NCBI RefSeq assembly: GCF_042676185.1
Contig: NZ_JBHTJT010000008.1
Coordinates: 672,952-736,951, forward strand
Direction of reading: 5' to 3'
DNA length: 64,000 bases
From: Tropicimonas aquimaris
Lineage (GTDB): Bacteria; Pseudomonadota; Alphaproteobacteria; Rhodobacterales; Rhodobacteraceae
Below, one piece after another: positions 1-8,842 of the stretch. The position numbers were made by a program, and so were the translations under genes. Below the pieces are notes generated by a model, which had not been told where the DNA came from, did no database searches, and saw only the letters and a program-made list of their open reading frames with translations. Each line of letters opens with the position of its first letter. Within the stretch, counting starts at the first letter, position 1.

Positions 1-1058
<1,058 letters not shown>

Positions 1059-1203
1059 CGCGGTCATCCTCCGGTTGGCGGTCGGATGCGGTTTATCCGC
1101 AGGTTCGGGACGGGGCAACAGCAACAGAAGCCCGCCGGGCCGGGCCAATTGGCGCAGGATGCCATGGGCCCGGCGGCAGGCTGAGGATCGCAGCGAGGCG
1201 GCT

Positions 1204-1704
1204 CTACTTCCGGAAGGAATCTAGGCTCACGATTTCCGCGTCTTTCACCGGCGCGGGCTCGGGCTCGATGTTCTCGGCCAGCGGCGCTTCCTCGTCGGAC
1301 TCGTCGTAAGGCTCGGAGCCATGCGTATCGTCCTCGTCGTCCTCGTCGGCGTGACCGGTCTCGAACCGCAGGCCGAACTCGACCGAGGGATCCACGAAGG
1401 TCGCGATCGCGTCATAGGGAATATAGAGCGGCTCCGGCGTGTCCCCGAAATTCAGGGTCACCGAGAAGCCCTCGTCGGTCACGTCCAGGTTGTCGAACCA
1501 ATGCTGGAGCACCACTGTCATCTCCTCCGGGTAGCGATCGCGCAGCCAGTCGGCGATCGCAACGTCGGGGTGCGTGGTGTCGAAGGTGATGAAGAAATGG
1601 TGCTGGCCCGGAAGTCCGCGTGTGGCGACTTCGCCAAGCACCTCCTGGATCAGGCCGCGCATCGCCCGGTGCATGAGTTTTCCGTAGTCGATACTTTGCG
1701 ACAT
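1204..1704 (-). CDS. sspB: SspB-family ClpXP adaptor protein
   Basis: 166 aa. It matches the alphaproteobacterial SspB family: a substrate-binding core (residues ~1-115, with HHFFITFDTTHPDV and the FGLRFE strand), then an acidic flexible tail (DEDDEDDT), and a C-terminal peptide ending in VSLDSFRK that fits the position of the ClpX-binding tail. SspB adaptors deliver ssrA-tagged, incompletely translated proteins to ClpXP in the cytosol. This is notable because the tmRNA gene that writes the tag lies only ~1.5 kb away on the same strand. The start MSQSIDYG is the first in-frame ATG. Confidence 0.9.
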   Translation of the reverse strand: MSQSIDYGKLMHRAMRGLIQEVLGEVATRGLPGQHHFFITFDTTHPDVAIADWLRDRYPEEMTVVLQHWFDNLDVTDEGFSVTLNFGDTPEPLYIPYDAIATFVDPSVEFGLRFETGHADEDDEDDTHGSEPYDESDEEAPLAENIEPEPAPVKDAEIVSLDSFRK

Positions 1705-1811
1705 GGGTGGTCAGGACTCTCTGTTAACTATCCCCGTCAGCGTCAGCATAGGGGATTTGGAATTGAATGATACCCCTCCTTGGCGGGGCGGGGCGGCATG
1801 TGGAAAAACGG

Positions 1812-2582
1812 TCATCCGGGGCGATGCGATGGCGCGCCCGCCATGGCCGAACCGGTGCCGGAAGGCAGCGCATCGCCCAACGCGGCCCCGGTTTCCGGAT
1901 CATAGGCAAGCAGCGTGAAGTCATCGGCATAGACCTCGCGCACAATGTCCCGCATCGGATCGGTCCATTCCAGCGGTGCGCGCGTGGAGCGGTTCTTGTG
2001 TGGAAGATCCGTCGAGAGGCCGGCGCGCTGGCGAATGTCGGCCCAGTCGCGGGAGAGCGTTTCGAGCCGGTAGATCCGGCTGACGAGCACCTTGCCGTCC
2101 GGATCCGTGAGAAATGTCGATTGCGGGCGGTACATCTCGTTGGCGACGCGCCGCGGAACCATGCGGTTCACAAAGGCCGCAAAATCCGCCCGCTTGTTTG
2201 CCCGGGAGTAGAAATAGAGCGATTCGAGGCGGGCGAACGGGTTGCGCACCGTCGAGAAGGTGAAGAACGTGTCCCAGAGCCGGCCGGGCAGGTAGTCGTG
2301 GTGGACGTAGTCGCGGGCCGGGAGGTGGGCGAGGCGATTGACGGAGCCGCCCCAGCTTCCGTTCTCCGGCCGCTCGAACATCAGCAGCAGGTGACGATGC
2401 CGGTTCCAGTCCAGTCCGAGATCCTCGCAGAACGCTGCCTCGATACTCTGACCGCCGCACTTGGGAATGTGCACGAAAACGGTCCGGTGCGGCAGGCTGA
2501 TCAACGACGGCTCCCTGGTTCTCCAACGGCCCTGGAGTGCCGCATGCGCCCTGTTTGTTTCACGCAGCAAAGCGAGCGTCAA
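1812..2582 (-). CDS. Sulfotransferase-family protein
   Basis: 256 aa. The P-loop-like 5'-phosphosulfate motif FVHIPKCGGQSIE lies at about residues 35-47, and a 3'-phosphate-binding motif STVRNPFARLES at about residues 111-122. Both are typical of the Sulfotransfer_2 branch that uses PAPS to sulfate carbohydrates or other small acceptors. There is no signal peptide or obvious membrane segment. The acceptor cannot be inferred. It is flanked by sspB and a SnoaL-like gene on the same strand, with no obvious functional link. The start MTLALL is the first ATG of the frame; a later start would still keep the P-loop. Confidence 0.8.
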   Translation of the reverse strand: MTLALLRETNRAHAALQGRWRTREPSLISLPHRTVFVHIPKCGGQSIEAAFCEDLGLDWNRHRHLLLMFERPENGSWGGSVNRLAHLPARDYVHHDYLPGRLWDTFFTFSTVRNPFARLESLYFYSRANKRADFAAFVNRMVPRRVANEMYRPQSTFLTDPDGKVLVSRIYRLETLSRDWADIRQRAGLSTDLPHKNRSTRAPLEWTDPMRDIVREVYADDFTLLAYDPETGAALGDALPSGTGSAMAGAPSHRPG

Positions 2583-2693
2583 TCCGACCCCGGGTGGGGG
2601 GACTGGGCTGCCGGTGCGGCGCCGCGCACGGGCGATCGGAAGATTGTCGGGAGAACTTCGCCCTGGCGCGGCGGGGTCGAGATGTGCGCTGCT

Positions 2694-3122
2694 CTACTGG
2701 AAGCAGTGGCCGGCCATGCCGAGGGCGAGGGCGTCGGGCGGCACCAGCCCGAGCTGCTCGAAAAGGCCCAGAAAATCGATGCAGTTGAAAGCCTCGACGA
2801 TCCGGTCATCGACGATCCGCGCCATCAACATCCCGCTGCCGGTGATCGTCTGGCCGTTGGCGAGGACGTTCGCCTCGAAACTGGCCATCACCGCCAGCCA
2901 CTCGCCCTGTTCGACGGTCTTTTCGAAGGTGACGCGTTGAACGTCGAGGAATTCGAGCAGCGCCGCGACGAATTCGTGGAACTCCACGGCTCCGACCGCC
3001 AGATCCGGCATGAGGCCGCTGGCCTCCGCGGAGGTGTCGAAAAAACGCCCGGCTTCGTCAATCGCGCCGTCGACCCAGACCCGGTCGTAGAAGCCCTGAA
3101 GCAAGTCTGTCTTGGAACCCAT
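2694..3122 (-). CDS. SnoaL-like / NTF2-fold protein
   Basis: 142 aa. The opening helix (LLQGFYDRVWVDGAIDEAGRFFD) and the alternating strands (WLAVMASFEANVLANGQTITGSGMLMARIVDDRIVE, read as segments) match the NTF2-like cone-shaped fold of the SnoaL/ester-cyclase family. Members act as small-molecule cyclases, isomerases or binding proteins, and many are uncharacterised. No signal peptide is seen. A gap of ~110 bases separates it from the sulfotransferase. The specific function is unknown. Confidence 0.7.
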   Translation of the reverse strand: MGSKTDLLQGFYDRVWVDGAIDEAGRFFDTSAEASGLMPDLAVGAVEFHEFVAALLEFLDVQRVTFEKTVEQGEWLAVMASFEANVLANGQTITGSGMLMARIVDDRIVEAFNCIDFLGLFEQLGLVPPDALALGMAGHCFQ

Positions 3123-3189
3123 GGCTCAACTCCTGATTGCATGGGCCAAGCTACGGACCATTGCTGAACAATTGCTGAACCGGTGCATA

Positions 3190-3515
3190 AAAGGAGGGAT
3201 AGAAGTGCAGGCTTCTGTTGCCAGGTGCCTGCGAACCCCGCCAGACCGCTGCTAGGCGACTGGGCTTAGATTTCGGTTTTGGTCACTGCTTACGCAGCGA
3301 CGGCCACCGGAGCACGATTGTCGTTGGCAATTATGCTTATCGGACCGGTAACGGTGGTACCTCACCGAGCGAAAGCAAACCCCTTTAGACGTCCGTCGAT
3401 CCTATTTCGGCCCCATGATCCCCCAACGCGGGATTTTTGGTGGAGCCGCCGGGTACCGCCCCCGGGTCCGAGCCGCTTATTACGAGCGCGTTTATCGCCA
3501 TAGTCCCCGAAGAGA
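3190..3515 (-). ncRNA. ssrA: Two-piece (permuted) tmRNA, alphaproteobacterial type
   Basis: Read on the minus strand, an acceptor piece ends in GGCTCCACCA at 3438. After a short intervening spacer (3437-3415) the coding piece begins GGGGCCG at 3414. GGGGCCG pairs with CGGCTCC to form a seven-pair acceptor stem with a G.U at the third pair, the alanyl-tRNA synthetase determinant. The T stem CCGGG/CCCGG lies just before. The tag frame runs 3328-3290 and reads ANDNRAPVAVAA-stop. A hairpin GCAGGC/GCCTGC lies near 3227-3202. Outer ends are approximate. tmRNA rescues stalled ribosomes and tags nascent proteins for ClpXP. Confidence 0.93.
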
Positions 3516-3522
3516 CATGATA

Positions 3523-3551
3523 GAAATAGGGCTTTGGCTGCGACGATTCAA
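3523..3551 (-). promoter_or_regulatory. Candidate sigma-70 promoter of ssrA
   Basis: On the minus strand TTGAAT (3551-3546) and TATTTC (3528-3523) are separated by 17 bases, close to the housekeeping consensus. They lie just upstream of the expected 5' end of the acceptor piece. The assignment rests on spacing and position only. Confidence 0.5.
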
Positions 3552-3590
3552 GCGCCATTCGAGGCTTGCGGGCGCGGGGAAGGATGATAT

Positions 3591-3608
3591 TTTGGAATCA
3601 TTCTAATT
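3591..3608. promoter_or_regulatory. ICE-box-like Irr operator upstream of mbfA
   Basis: The near-palindrome TTGGAAT-C-ATTCTAA (3592-3606) matches the iron control element recognised by Irr in Rhizobiales and Rhodobacterales, with one mismatch between arms. It sits directly before the mbfA start, so Irr binding would block initiation there. MbfA genes in Bradyrhizobium and Agrobacterium are known Irr targets, which supports the call. It is also ~40 bases from the ssrA promoter on the other strand. Confidence 0.7.
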
Positions 3609-3609
3609 C

Positions 3610-4602
3610 ATGCCCGGTATCCCCATGCGCTCCCTCCTTTCCAGCCGCAAGCGCTTCGACGATCTGTCGGAGCAGGAAATCCTCGCCCTCGCGATCTCCT
3701 CCGAAGAGGACGACGCGCAGATCTATCGCGGTTTCGCGGCACGGTTGCGCGGCGATTATCCCTCCACCGCGGCCGTGTTCGACGGCATGGCGGAGGAGGA
3801 GGACGGGCACAGGGCGGCGCTGATCGAGCTGTTCCGGAGCCGGTTCGGCGAGGTGATTCCGCTGGTCCGGCGAGAGCATGTGGCCGGGTTCTATGCCCGC
3901 AAGCCGGTCTGGCTGATGGAATCGCTGCCGCTCGAGAAGATTCGCGAGATCGCGGGGGACATGGAATTCCAGGCGGAGCGGTTCTACCGGGCGGCCGCCG
4001 GCCGGGTGACCGATGCCGCCACCCGCAAGCTGCTGGGCGACCTCGCGGCGGCGGAGGCGCAGCACGAGCGGCGGGCGGACGACCTGGCCGAGACGCACCT
4101 GACCGAAGAGGCGGTGGATACCGAGGACCGCAACGCGCATCGCCAGTTCGTTCTGACCTGGGTGCAGCCCGGGCTCGCGGGGCTGATGGACGGGTCGGTC
4201 TCGACGCTGGCGCCGATCTTTGCAGCGGCCTTTGCGACCGGCGACACCTGGAACACCTTTCTCGTGGGGCTCGCGGCGTCGGTGGGCGCGGGGATCTCGA
4301 TGGGGTTCACCGAAGCGGCATCGGACGATGGCGAATTGTCGGGGCGGGGCAGTCCGGTCAAGCGGGGCATAGCCTCGGGCGTGATGACGACCCTGGGCGG
4401 CATGGGCCATGCGCTGCCTTACCTGATCCCGCACTTCTGGACCGCGACGATCATCGCGGTGATCGTCGTCTTCGTCGAGCTCTGGACCATCGCCTGGATC
4501 CAGAAACGCTACATGGACACGCCATTCTGGCGGGCGGCGTTGCAGGTAGTGTTCGGCGGGGCGCTGGTCCTGGCGGCGGGTATCCTGATCGGCAGCAGCT
4601 AG
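3610..4602 (+). CDS. mbfA: Membrane-bound ferritin-like iron exporter MbfA (erythrin-VIT1)
   Basis: 330 aa fusion of an N-terminal ferritin-like four-helix domain (~1-160, with iron-ligand candidates in SSEEDD, EEEDGH near 62-67, EFQAE near 118 and EAQHE near 150) and a C-terminal VIT1/CCC1-like membrane domain with hydrophobic segments near 205-235, 260-280, 282-302 and 308-328. This architecture is MbfA, an inner-membrane exporter that lowers cytosolic iron and gives peroxide tolerance. The start is uncertain. ATG 3610 abuts the ICE box and would be nearly leaderless; ATG 3625 (MRSLLSSRK) leaves the operator outside the message and also fits the family. Confidence 0.9.
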   Translation: MPGIPMRSLLSSRKRFDDLSEQEILALAISSEEDDAQIYRGFAARLRGDYPSTAAVFDGMAEEEDGHRAALIELFRSRFGEVIPLVRREHVAGFYARKPVWLMESLPLEKIREIAGDMEFQAERFYRAAAGRVTDAATRKLLGDLAAAEAQHERRADDLAETHLTEEAVDTEDRNAHRQFVLTWVQPGLAGLMDGSVSTLAPIFAAAFATGDTWNTFLVGLAASVGAGISMGFTEAASDDGELSGRGSPVKRGIASGVMTTLGGMGHALPYLIPHFWTATIIAVIVVFVELWTIAWIQKRYMDTPFWRAALQVVFGGALVLAAGILIGSS

Positions 4603-4786
4603 AGACCTTTGCCGGGGCGCTCCCGCCCGCCGGGGCGGCATCGAGGATGCGCCGCCGGCGGTTGGGGGTGGCCGCGCGCGATGCGCGCGGCGGGTGGCGC
4701 TGCTGCGCCGCGGCATTCTCATTGACAAGCGGGCGCGTAGGCGTCGAGATATTGCCATCGCACGGCTGCAGACGGAGCTTCGTCCG

Positions 4787-5293
4787 GTGATTTCAGTGGA
4801 TTACGCCCGCGAATTGGCGTGCTACAACCGTTGGCAGAACAGCGCGGTGATCGCCTGCTGCGAGGCGTTGGACGAGAGCGAGCTGACCCGCGAACGCGGC
4901 GCCTTCTTCGGATCGATCTTCGCCACTTTGAATCACCTGCTGTGGGCCGACCGGATGTGGATGTCGCGGATCGCGGACTGGGTGCGGCCGGAGGGCGGGA
5001 TCGCGGAGAGCGTCATACTCTGTCCGACCCTGGCCGCGTGGAAGACGGACCGGATGCGGGCCGACGGCCGGCTCGAGCTCTGGGCGCGCGAGCTGCGACC
5101 GGCGGCGTTGCGGGGCGAGCTTCGTTGGACCTCGGGCACTACCGGGCGGCAGATGTCGCGGCCGGTTGCAACCTGCGTGGCGCATATGTTCAATCACCAG
5201 ACCCATCACCGCGGCCAGGTCCATGCAATGCTGACAGCGGCCGGGGCGCAGCCGGCAGCCACGGACCTCGTGTTCATGCCGGAGGATATCTGA
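4787..5293 (+). CDS. DinB-family protein (metal-binding four-helix protein)
   Basis: The frame is open from 4694, but the likely start is GTG 4787 (VISVDYARELACYNRWQNSAV), with GGAG ten bases upstream. This gives 168 aa, the usual DinB length; the upstream residues are arginine-rich and unlike the family. The three DinB metal-ligand histidines fit HLLWADRMW (near residue 46) and NHQTHHRGQ (near residue 134). DinB/YfiT-like proteins are often thiol-dependent transferases or hydrolases; the substrate is unknown. The acuI gene follows after 48 bases. Confidence 0.85.
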   Translation: MISVDYARELACYNRWQNSAVIACCEALDESELTRERGAFFGSIFATLNHLLWADRMWMSRIADWVRPEGGIAESVILCPTLAAWKTDRMRADGRLELWARELRPAALRGELRWTSGTTGRQMSRPVATCVAHMFNHQTHHRGQVHAMLTAAGAQPAATDLVFMPEDI

Positions 5294-5341
5294 CGCCGGC
5301 CCGCGGTCCGGCAGCAACGGAACAGCAGGGAGGGTCGGGCG

Positions 5342-6328
5342 ATGCGCGCCGTGATCGTGGAACAGGCCGAGGACGGCAGCACCAGCGCCTCGGTGCAGGA
5401 GATCGACGAGTCGCGCCTCCCGGAGGGCGAGGTGACGGTTCGGGTAGAGTTCACGACCCTGAACTACAAGGACGGGCTCTGTATCGGCCCGGGCGGGGGC
5501 CTCGTGAAGACCTATCCGCATGTGCCGGGGATCGATCTTGCCGGCACCGTGGAGGCCAGCGAGGACGCGCGCTACAGCCCCGGCGACAAGGTAGTGCTGA
5601 CCGGCTGGCGGGTGGGGGAGCTGCACTGGGGCGGCTATGCGCAGAAGGCGCGGGTCAAGGCCGATTGGCTGGTGCCGCTACCCGAAGGGCTGACCACGAA
5701 ACAGGCAATGGCGGTGGGAACCGCCGGCTTTACCGCGATGCTGGCGATCATGGCGCTGGAGGATCACGGACTGACGCCAGACGCCGGCGAGGTGCTGGTG
5801 ACCGGCGCCACCGGCGGCGTGGGCTCCATCGCGACGGCGATCCTCGCCAATCTCGGGTACGAGGTGGCCGGCGTCACCGGGCGGCTGGAGCAGGCGCAAT
5901 ACCTGGCGCTGCTCGGGGCCTCGAAGATGGTGAGTAGGGACGAGCTGGACCATACCGTCAAACGTCCGCTCGAGCGGGAGACCTGGGCGGGCTGTGTCGA
6001 CGCGGTCGGAGGCGCGATGCTGGCTCGGGTGCTGGGGCAGATGAAACACGGCGCCTCGGTGGCGGCGGTCGGGCTTGCCGGCGGGGCGCAACTGCCGGCA
6101 ACGGTGGTGCCGTTCCTTTTGCGGGGCGTGAATCTTCTGGGGATCGATTCCGTAATGCAGCCCCATGACGCGCGGCTGCGGGCGTGGCGGCGAATCGCCT
6201 CCGATCTGCCGATGGATCGGCTGCAGGGGATGATGGTCGAGGCGCGGTTGGAGGATCTGCCGAGGCTCGGCGCCGAGATCCTCAAGGGCCGGGTACGGGG
6301 GCGTGTCGTGGTGAACGTCAACGCCTGA
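5342..6328 (+). CDS. acuI: Acryloyl-CoA reductase (NADPH), AcuI/YhdH family
   Basis: 328 aa, zinc-independent medium-chain dehydrogenase/reductase. N-terminal GroES-like domain with LNYKDGLCIG and PGIDLAGTV; Rossmann motif VTGATGGVGSIA near residue 155; no structural zinc cysteines, as in AcuI. The enzyme reduces toxic acryloyl-CoA to propionyl-CoA, which matters in Rhodobacterales that degrade DMSP or use 3-hydroxypropionate. No other dmd or acu gene is nearby, so it may serve general detoxification. The start at 5342 is supported by GGGAGG 5-10 bases upstream. Confidence 0.9.
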   Translation: MRAVIVEQAEDGSTSASVQEIDESRLPEGEVTVRVEFTTLNYKDGLCIGPGGGLVKTYPHVPGIDLAGTVEASEDARYSPGDKVVLTGWRVGELHWGGYAQKARVKADWLVPLPEGLTTKQAMAVGTAGFTAMLAIMALEDHGLTPDAGEVLVTGATGGVGSIATAILANLGYEVAGVTGRLEQAQYLALLGASKMVSRDELDHTVKRPLERETWAGCVDAVGGAMLARVLGQMKHGASVAAVGLAGGAQLPATVVPFLLRGVNLLGIDSVMQPHDARLRAWRRIASDLPMDRLQGMMVEARLEDLPRLGAEILKGRVRGRVVVNVNA

Positions 6329-6344
6329 AACCGACCAGCCTTGC

Positions 6345-6375
6345 GGGGGGCGCGGGCTGCGCGTCTCCCCCCCCC
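6345..6375 (+). terminator. Strong GC hairpin after acuI
   Basis: GGGGGGCGCG pairs with CGCG-TCT-CCCCCC around a GGCTG loop, 17 bases after the acuI stop. There is no long T tract, so it may be a transcript-stabilising or Rho-assisted end. The rest of the 308-base gap up to uspA shows no gene or RNA that I can recognise. Confidence 0.4.
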
Positions 6376-6636
6376 TTAGTGCGTCGTGTGTCCCTGGTGT
6401 GAACCGCGCGGCCGCATCGGAAATTCGGCTCATTCAGAGACAAGCATCGGAAGAAATTCGCTTTTTCCTTCGAAATGCCCTAGGATTGCTCCGTGCGCGG
6501 CGTCGGGGTCTGCTCCCGGCCGCAGGATCGCAAGACCGCAGCCCGGCCATTGGGCTTCGCCCGTAACGGCCTCGCGAAGAGTTTCCCGGGACGCGTTCCC
6601 GAGTTGGTACGCTGCGGAAAAATCAGGGAGTGAAAG

Positions 6637-7053
6637 ATGTTCAGCCGCATCATGATGCCGGTCGATCTCGCCCATATCGGCACGCTGAAGAAGGCACTCA
6701 AATGCGCCGCGGACCTGTCCCGGCTCTATGGCGCGCCGGTGACCTATGCCGGCGTGACGACAGCGCTGCCAAGCAAGCTGGCCCACACGCCGGAAGAATT
6801 CGCGCGCCTGCTGGCCGGCTTCGCCGAGGAACAAGGCAAGGCCGAGGGGATCGAGACGGGCTTCCATTCGATCCTGTCCCATGACCCGACCATCGACCTC
6901 GATCCCGCGCTGATCCGCGCGGCGGGCGAGATCGAGGCGGACCTGATCGTCATGGCGAGCCACCTGCCGAACCCGATGGACTACGTCTGGCCGTCGAACG
7001 GCGGCACCATCGCGATGCATTCCAGGGCCTCGGTCTTCGTGGTGCGCACCTGA
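6637..7053 (+). CDS. Universal stress protein, UspA family
   Basis: 138 aa single Usp domain: first strand MFSRIMMPVDLAHIGT, with the Asp of the nucleotide-binding loop, and the C-terminal block DLIVMASHLPNPMDY...GGTIAMHSRASVFVVR, corresponding to the family's ADLIVMGS...G..A..V...A..PV pattern. The ATP-binding G-2x-G-9x-G motif is incomplete. It is followed after 49 bases by a BCCT transporter; Usp proteins next to osmolyte transporters are common and may modulate them. The start is preceded by GGGAG. Confidence 0.88.
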   Translation: MFSRIMMPVDLAHIGTLKKALKCAADLSRLYGAPVTYAGVTTALPSKLAHTPEEFARLLAGFAEEQGKAEGIETGFHSILSHDPTIDLDPALIRAAGEIEADLIVMASHLPNPMDYVWPSNGGTIAMHSRASVFVVRT

Positions 7054-7102
7054 CCGCGCATGACCTCGACGATTCCTGAAGACTTTCCGGAAAGGGACTG
7101 AA

Positions 7103-8740
7103 ATGACAGATGAAACACCGCAGGGAATTCCGGAGCCGGAAGGGCCGGTAGAGTTGATCGAGACGGATTACGAGATCGGCCAGGACAATGTCGAGGGCAG
7201 CGTGGGACCGTTCGGTTTCGACGTCCACAACCCTGTATTCCTGATCTCGGGCCTGTCGATCGTCCTCTTCGTCTTTTACGCGCTGGTGTTCCGCGAGCAG
7301 GCGACCGAGGCCTTCGGCGCGCTCCGGCCCTGGCTTACCAGCACGTTCAACTGGTTCTTCCTCGGAGCGGCAAACATCTTCGTGTTGTTCTGCCTGGTGC
7401 TGATCGTCACGCCCTGGGGCAGCGTGCGCCTTGGCGGCCAGGATGCGACGCCGGATTATTCCTACGCCGGCTGGTTCGCCATGCTCTTTGCCGCGGGCAT
7501 GGGGATTGGGCTGATGTTCTTCGGGGTGCTGGAACCGGTCTATCACATGGCCATTTCCGAGCCGCTCGGGGTGCCGTCGCCGATCGCCGAGGACGGCACG
7601 ATCATCGAGGCCAATGTCGAGGCGGCCAAGCGGATGGGGCTTGCGGCGACGATCTATCACTGGGGCCTGCACCCCTGGGCCATCTACGCCGTCGTTGCGC
7701 TGGCGCTTGCACTGTTCAGCTTCAACAAGGGGCTGCCGCTGACGATCCGCTCGGCCTTCTACCCGATCTTCGGCGAGCGCGTCTGGGGCTGGACCGGCCA
7801 CGTGATCGACACGCTGGCCGTCTTCGCCACGCTCTTCGGCCTCGCCACCTCGCTCGGCTTCGGAGCGCAGCAGGCCAATGCGGGGCTGGAGCATGTGTTC
7901 GGCGTGCCCAACAACGTCGAGGTGCAGGTGGTTCTGATCACGCTGATTACGGTGGTCGCGCTGGTTTCGGTGCTGCGCGGTCTCGATGGCGGGGTAAAGG
8001 TGCTCTCCGAGATCAACATGGTGATGGCGGCTGTGCTGCTGCTGTTCGTGTTGCTGGTCGGGCCGACGCTGGTGATCCTCTCCGATTTCGGTGCCGGGCT
8101 CGTCACCTATGTCGGCGATCTGGTGGCCTTCTCCAATCCGATCAACCGCGTGGATACGGACTACATGAACGGCTGGACGGCCTTCTACTGGGCCTGGTGG
8201 ATCTCTTGGTCGCCCTTCGTCGGCATGTTCATCGCCCGGGTCAGCCGTGGTCGAACGGTGCGGGAGTTCCTGATTTGCGTGCTGATCATCCCGAGCCTCG
8301 TCTGCGTGCTCTGGATGGCCGTTTTCGGCGGCGCCGCAATCGAGCAGGTGCTGGCCGACCCGGTCAACAGCCCGGTGAAGGCGCAGGTGATCGACAGCTA
8401 CAACCCGCCGCTCTCGCTCTTCGCGATGCTCGAAGGGCTGCCGCTCTCCGGCCTCACCTCGACGCTCGGGATCATCCTTGTGATCGTTTTCTTCGTCACC
8501 TCGTCGGATTCCGGCAGCCTCGTGATCGACACGATCACCGCGGGCGGCAAGGTCGACGCGCCGGTGCCGCAGCGGGTGTTCTGGTGCACCTTCGAGGGCG
8601 CCGTGGCGATCGTGCTGCTGCTTGGCGGCGGGCTGACGGCGCTGCAGGCAATGGTGATCTCCACCGGACTGCCATTCACCATCATCCTGCTGCTGATGTG
8701 CGTGGCGATCGGGAAGGGGCTGGCCAGCGAGCCGCGCTGA
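7103..8740 (+). CDS. BCCT-family betaine/choline/carnitine transporter
   Basis: 545 aa inner-membrane protein with about 12 transmembrane helices. Family landmarks: the glycine-rich helix GMGIGLMFFGVLEP (~136-150), IYHWGLHPWAIYA (~181), the BCCT signature WWISWSPFVGMFIARVSRG (~364-382) and SSDSGSLVID (~465). Such carriers import compatible solutes or quaternary amines with Na+ or H+. GMGIG resembles Na+-coupled BetP-type carriers (inference). The protein stops shortly after the last helix (KGLASEPR), so it lacks the long C-terminal osmosensing tail of BetP. Likely cotranscribed with uspA. Confidence 0.92.
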   Translation: MTDETPQGIPEPEGPVELIETDYEIGQDNVEGSVGPFGFDVHNPVFLISGLSIVLFVFYALVFREQATEAFGALRPWLTSTFNWFFLGAANIFVLFCLVLIVTPWGSVRLGGQDATPDYSYAGWFAMLFAAGMGIGLMFFGVLEPVYHMAISEPLGVPSPIAEDGTIIEANVEAAKRMGLAATIYHWGLHPWAIYAVVALALALFSFNKGLPLTIRSAFYPIFGERVWGWTGHVIDTLAVFATLFGLATSLGFGAQQANAGLEHVFGVPNNVEVQVVLITLITVVALVSVLRGLDGGVKVLSEINMVMAAVLLLFVLLVGPTLVILSDFGAGLVTYVGDLVAFSNPINRVDTDYMNGWTAFYWAWWISWSPFVGMFIARVSRGRTVREFLICVLIIPSLVCVLWMAVFGGAAIEQVLADPVNSPVKAQVIDSYNPPLSLFAMLEGLPLSGLTSTLGIILVIVFFVTSSDSGSLVIDTITAGGKVDAPVPQRVFWCTFEGAVAIVLLLGGGLTALQAMVISTGLPFTIILLLMCVAIGKGLASEPR

Positions 8741-8842
8741 CCTCGGGGAATGTCGGGGCGATTGACGGGCGGCGGTGCTTGCGCATCGCCGTCCTTTGTC
8801 CTTTCTATGGCGCGATCATACGCGGCGGAATGGAGAGGACCC

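Noticed and set aside
1767..3167. 466-codon plus-strand ORF over the sulfotransferase and SnoaL-like genes
   Set aside because: Spans two supported minus-strand genes and the gap; composition is antisense-like.
3598..4758. 386-codon antisense ORF over mbfA
   Set aside because: Arginine/proline-rich translation without family features; mirror of high-GC codon use in a well-supported gene on the other strand.
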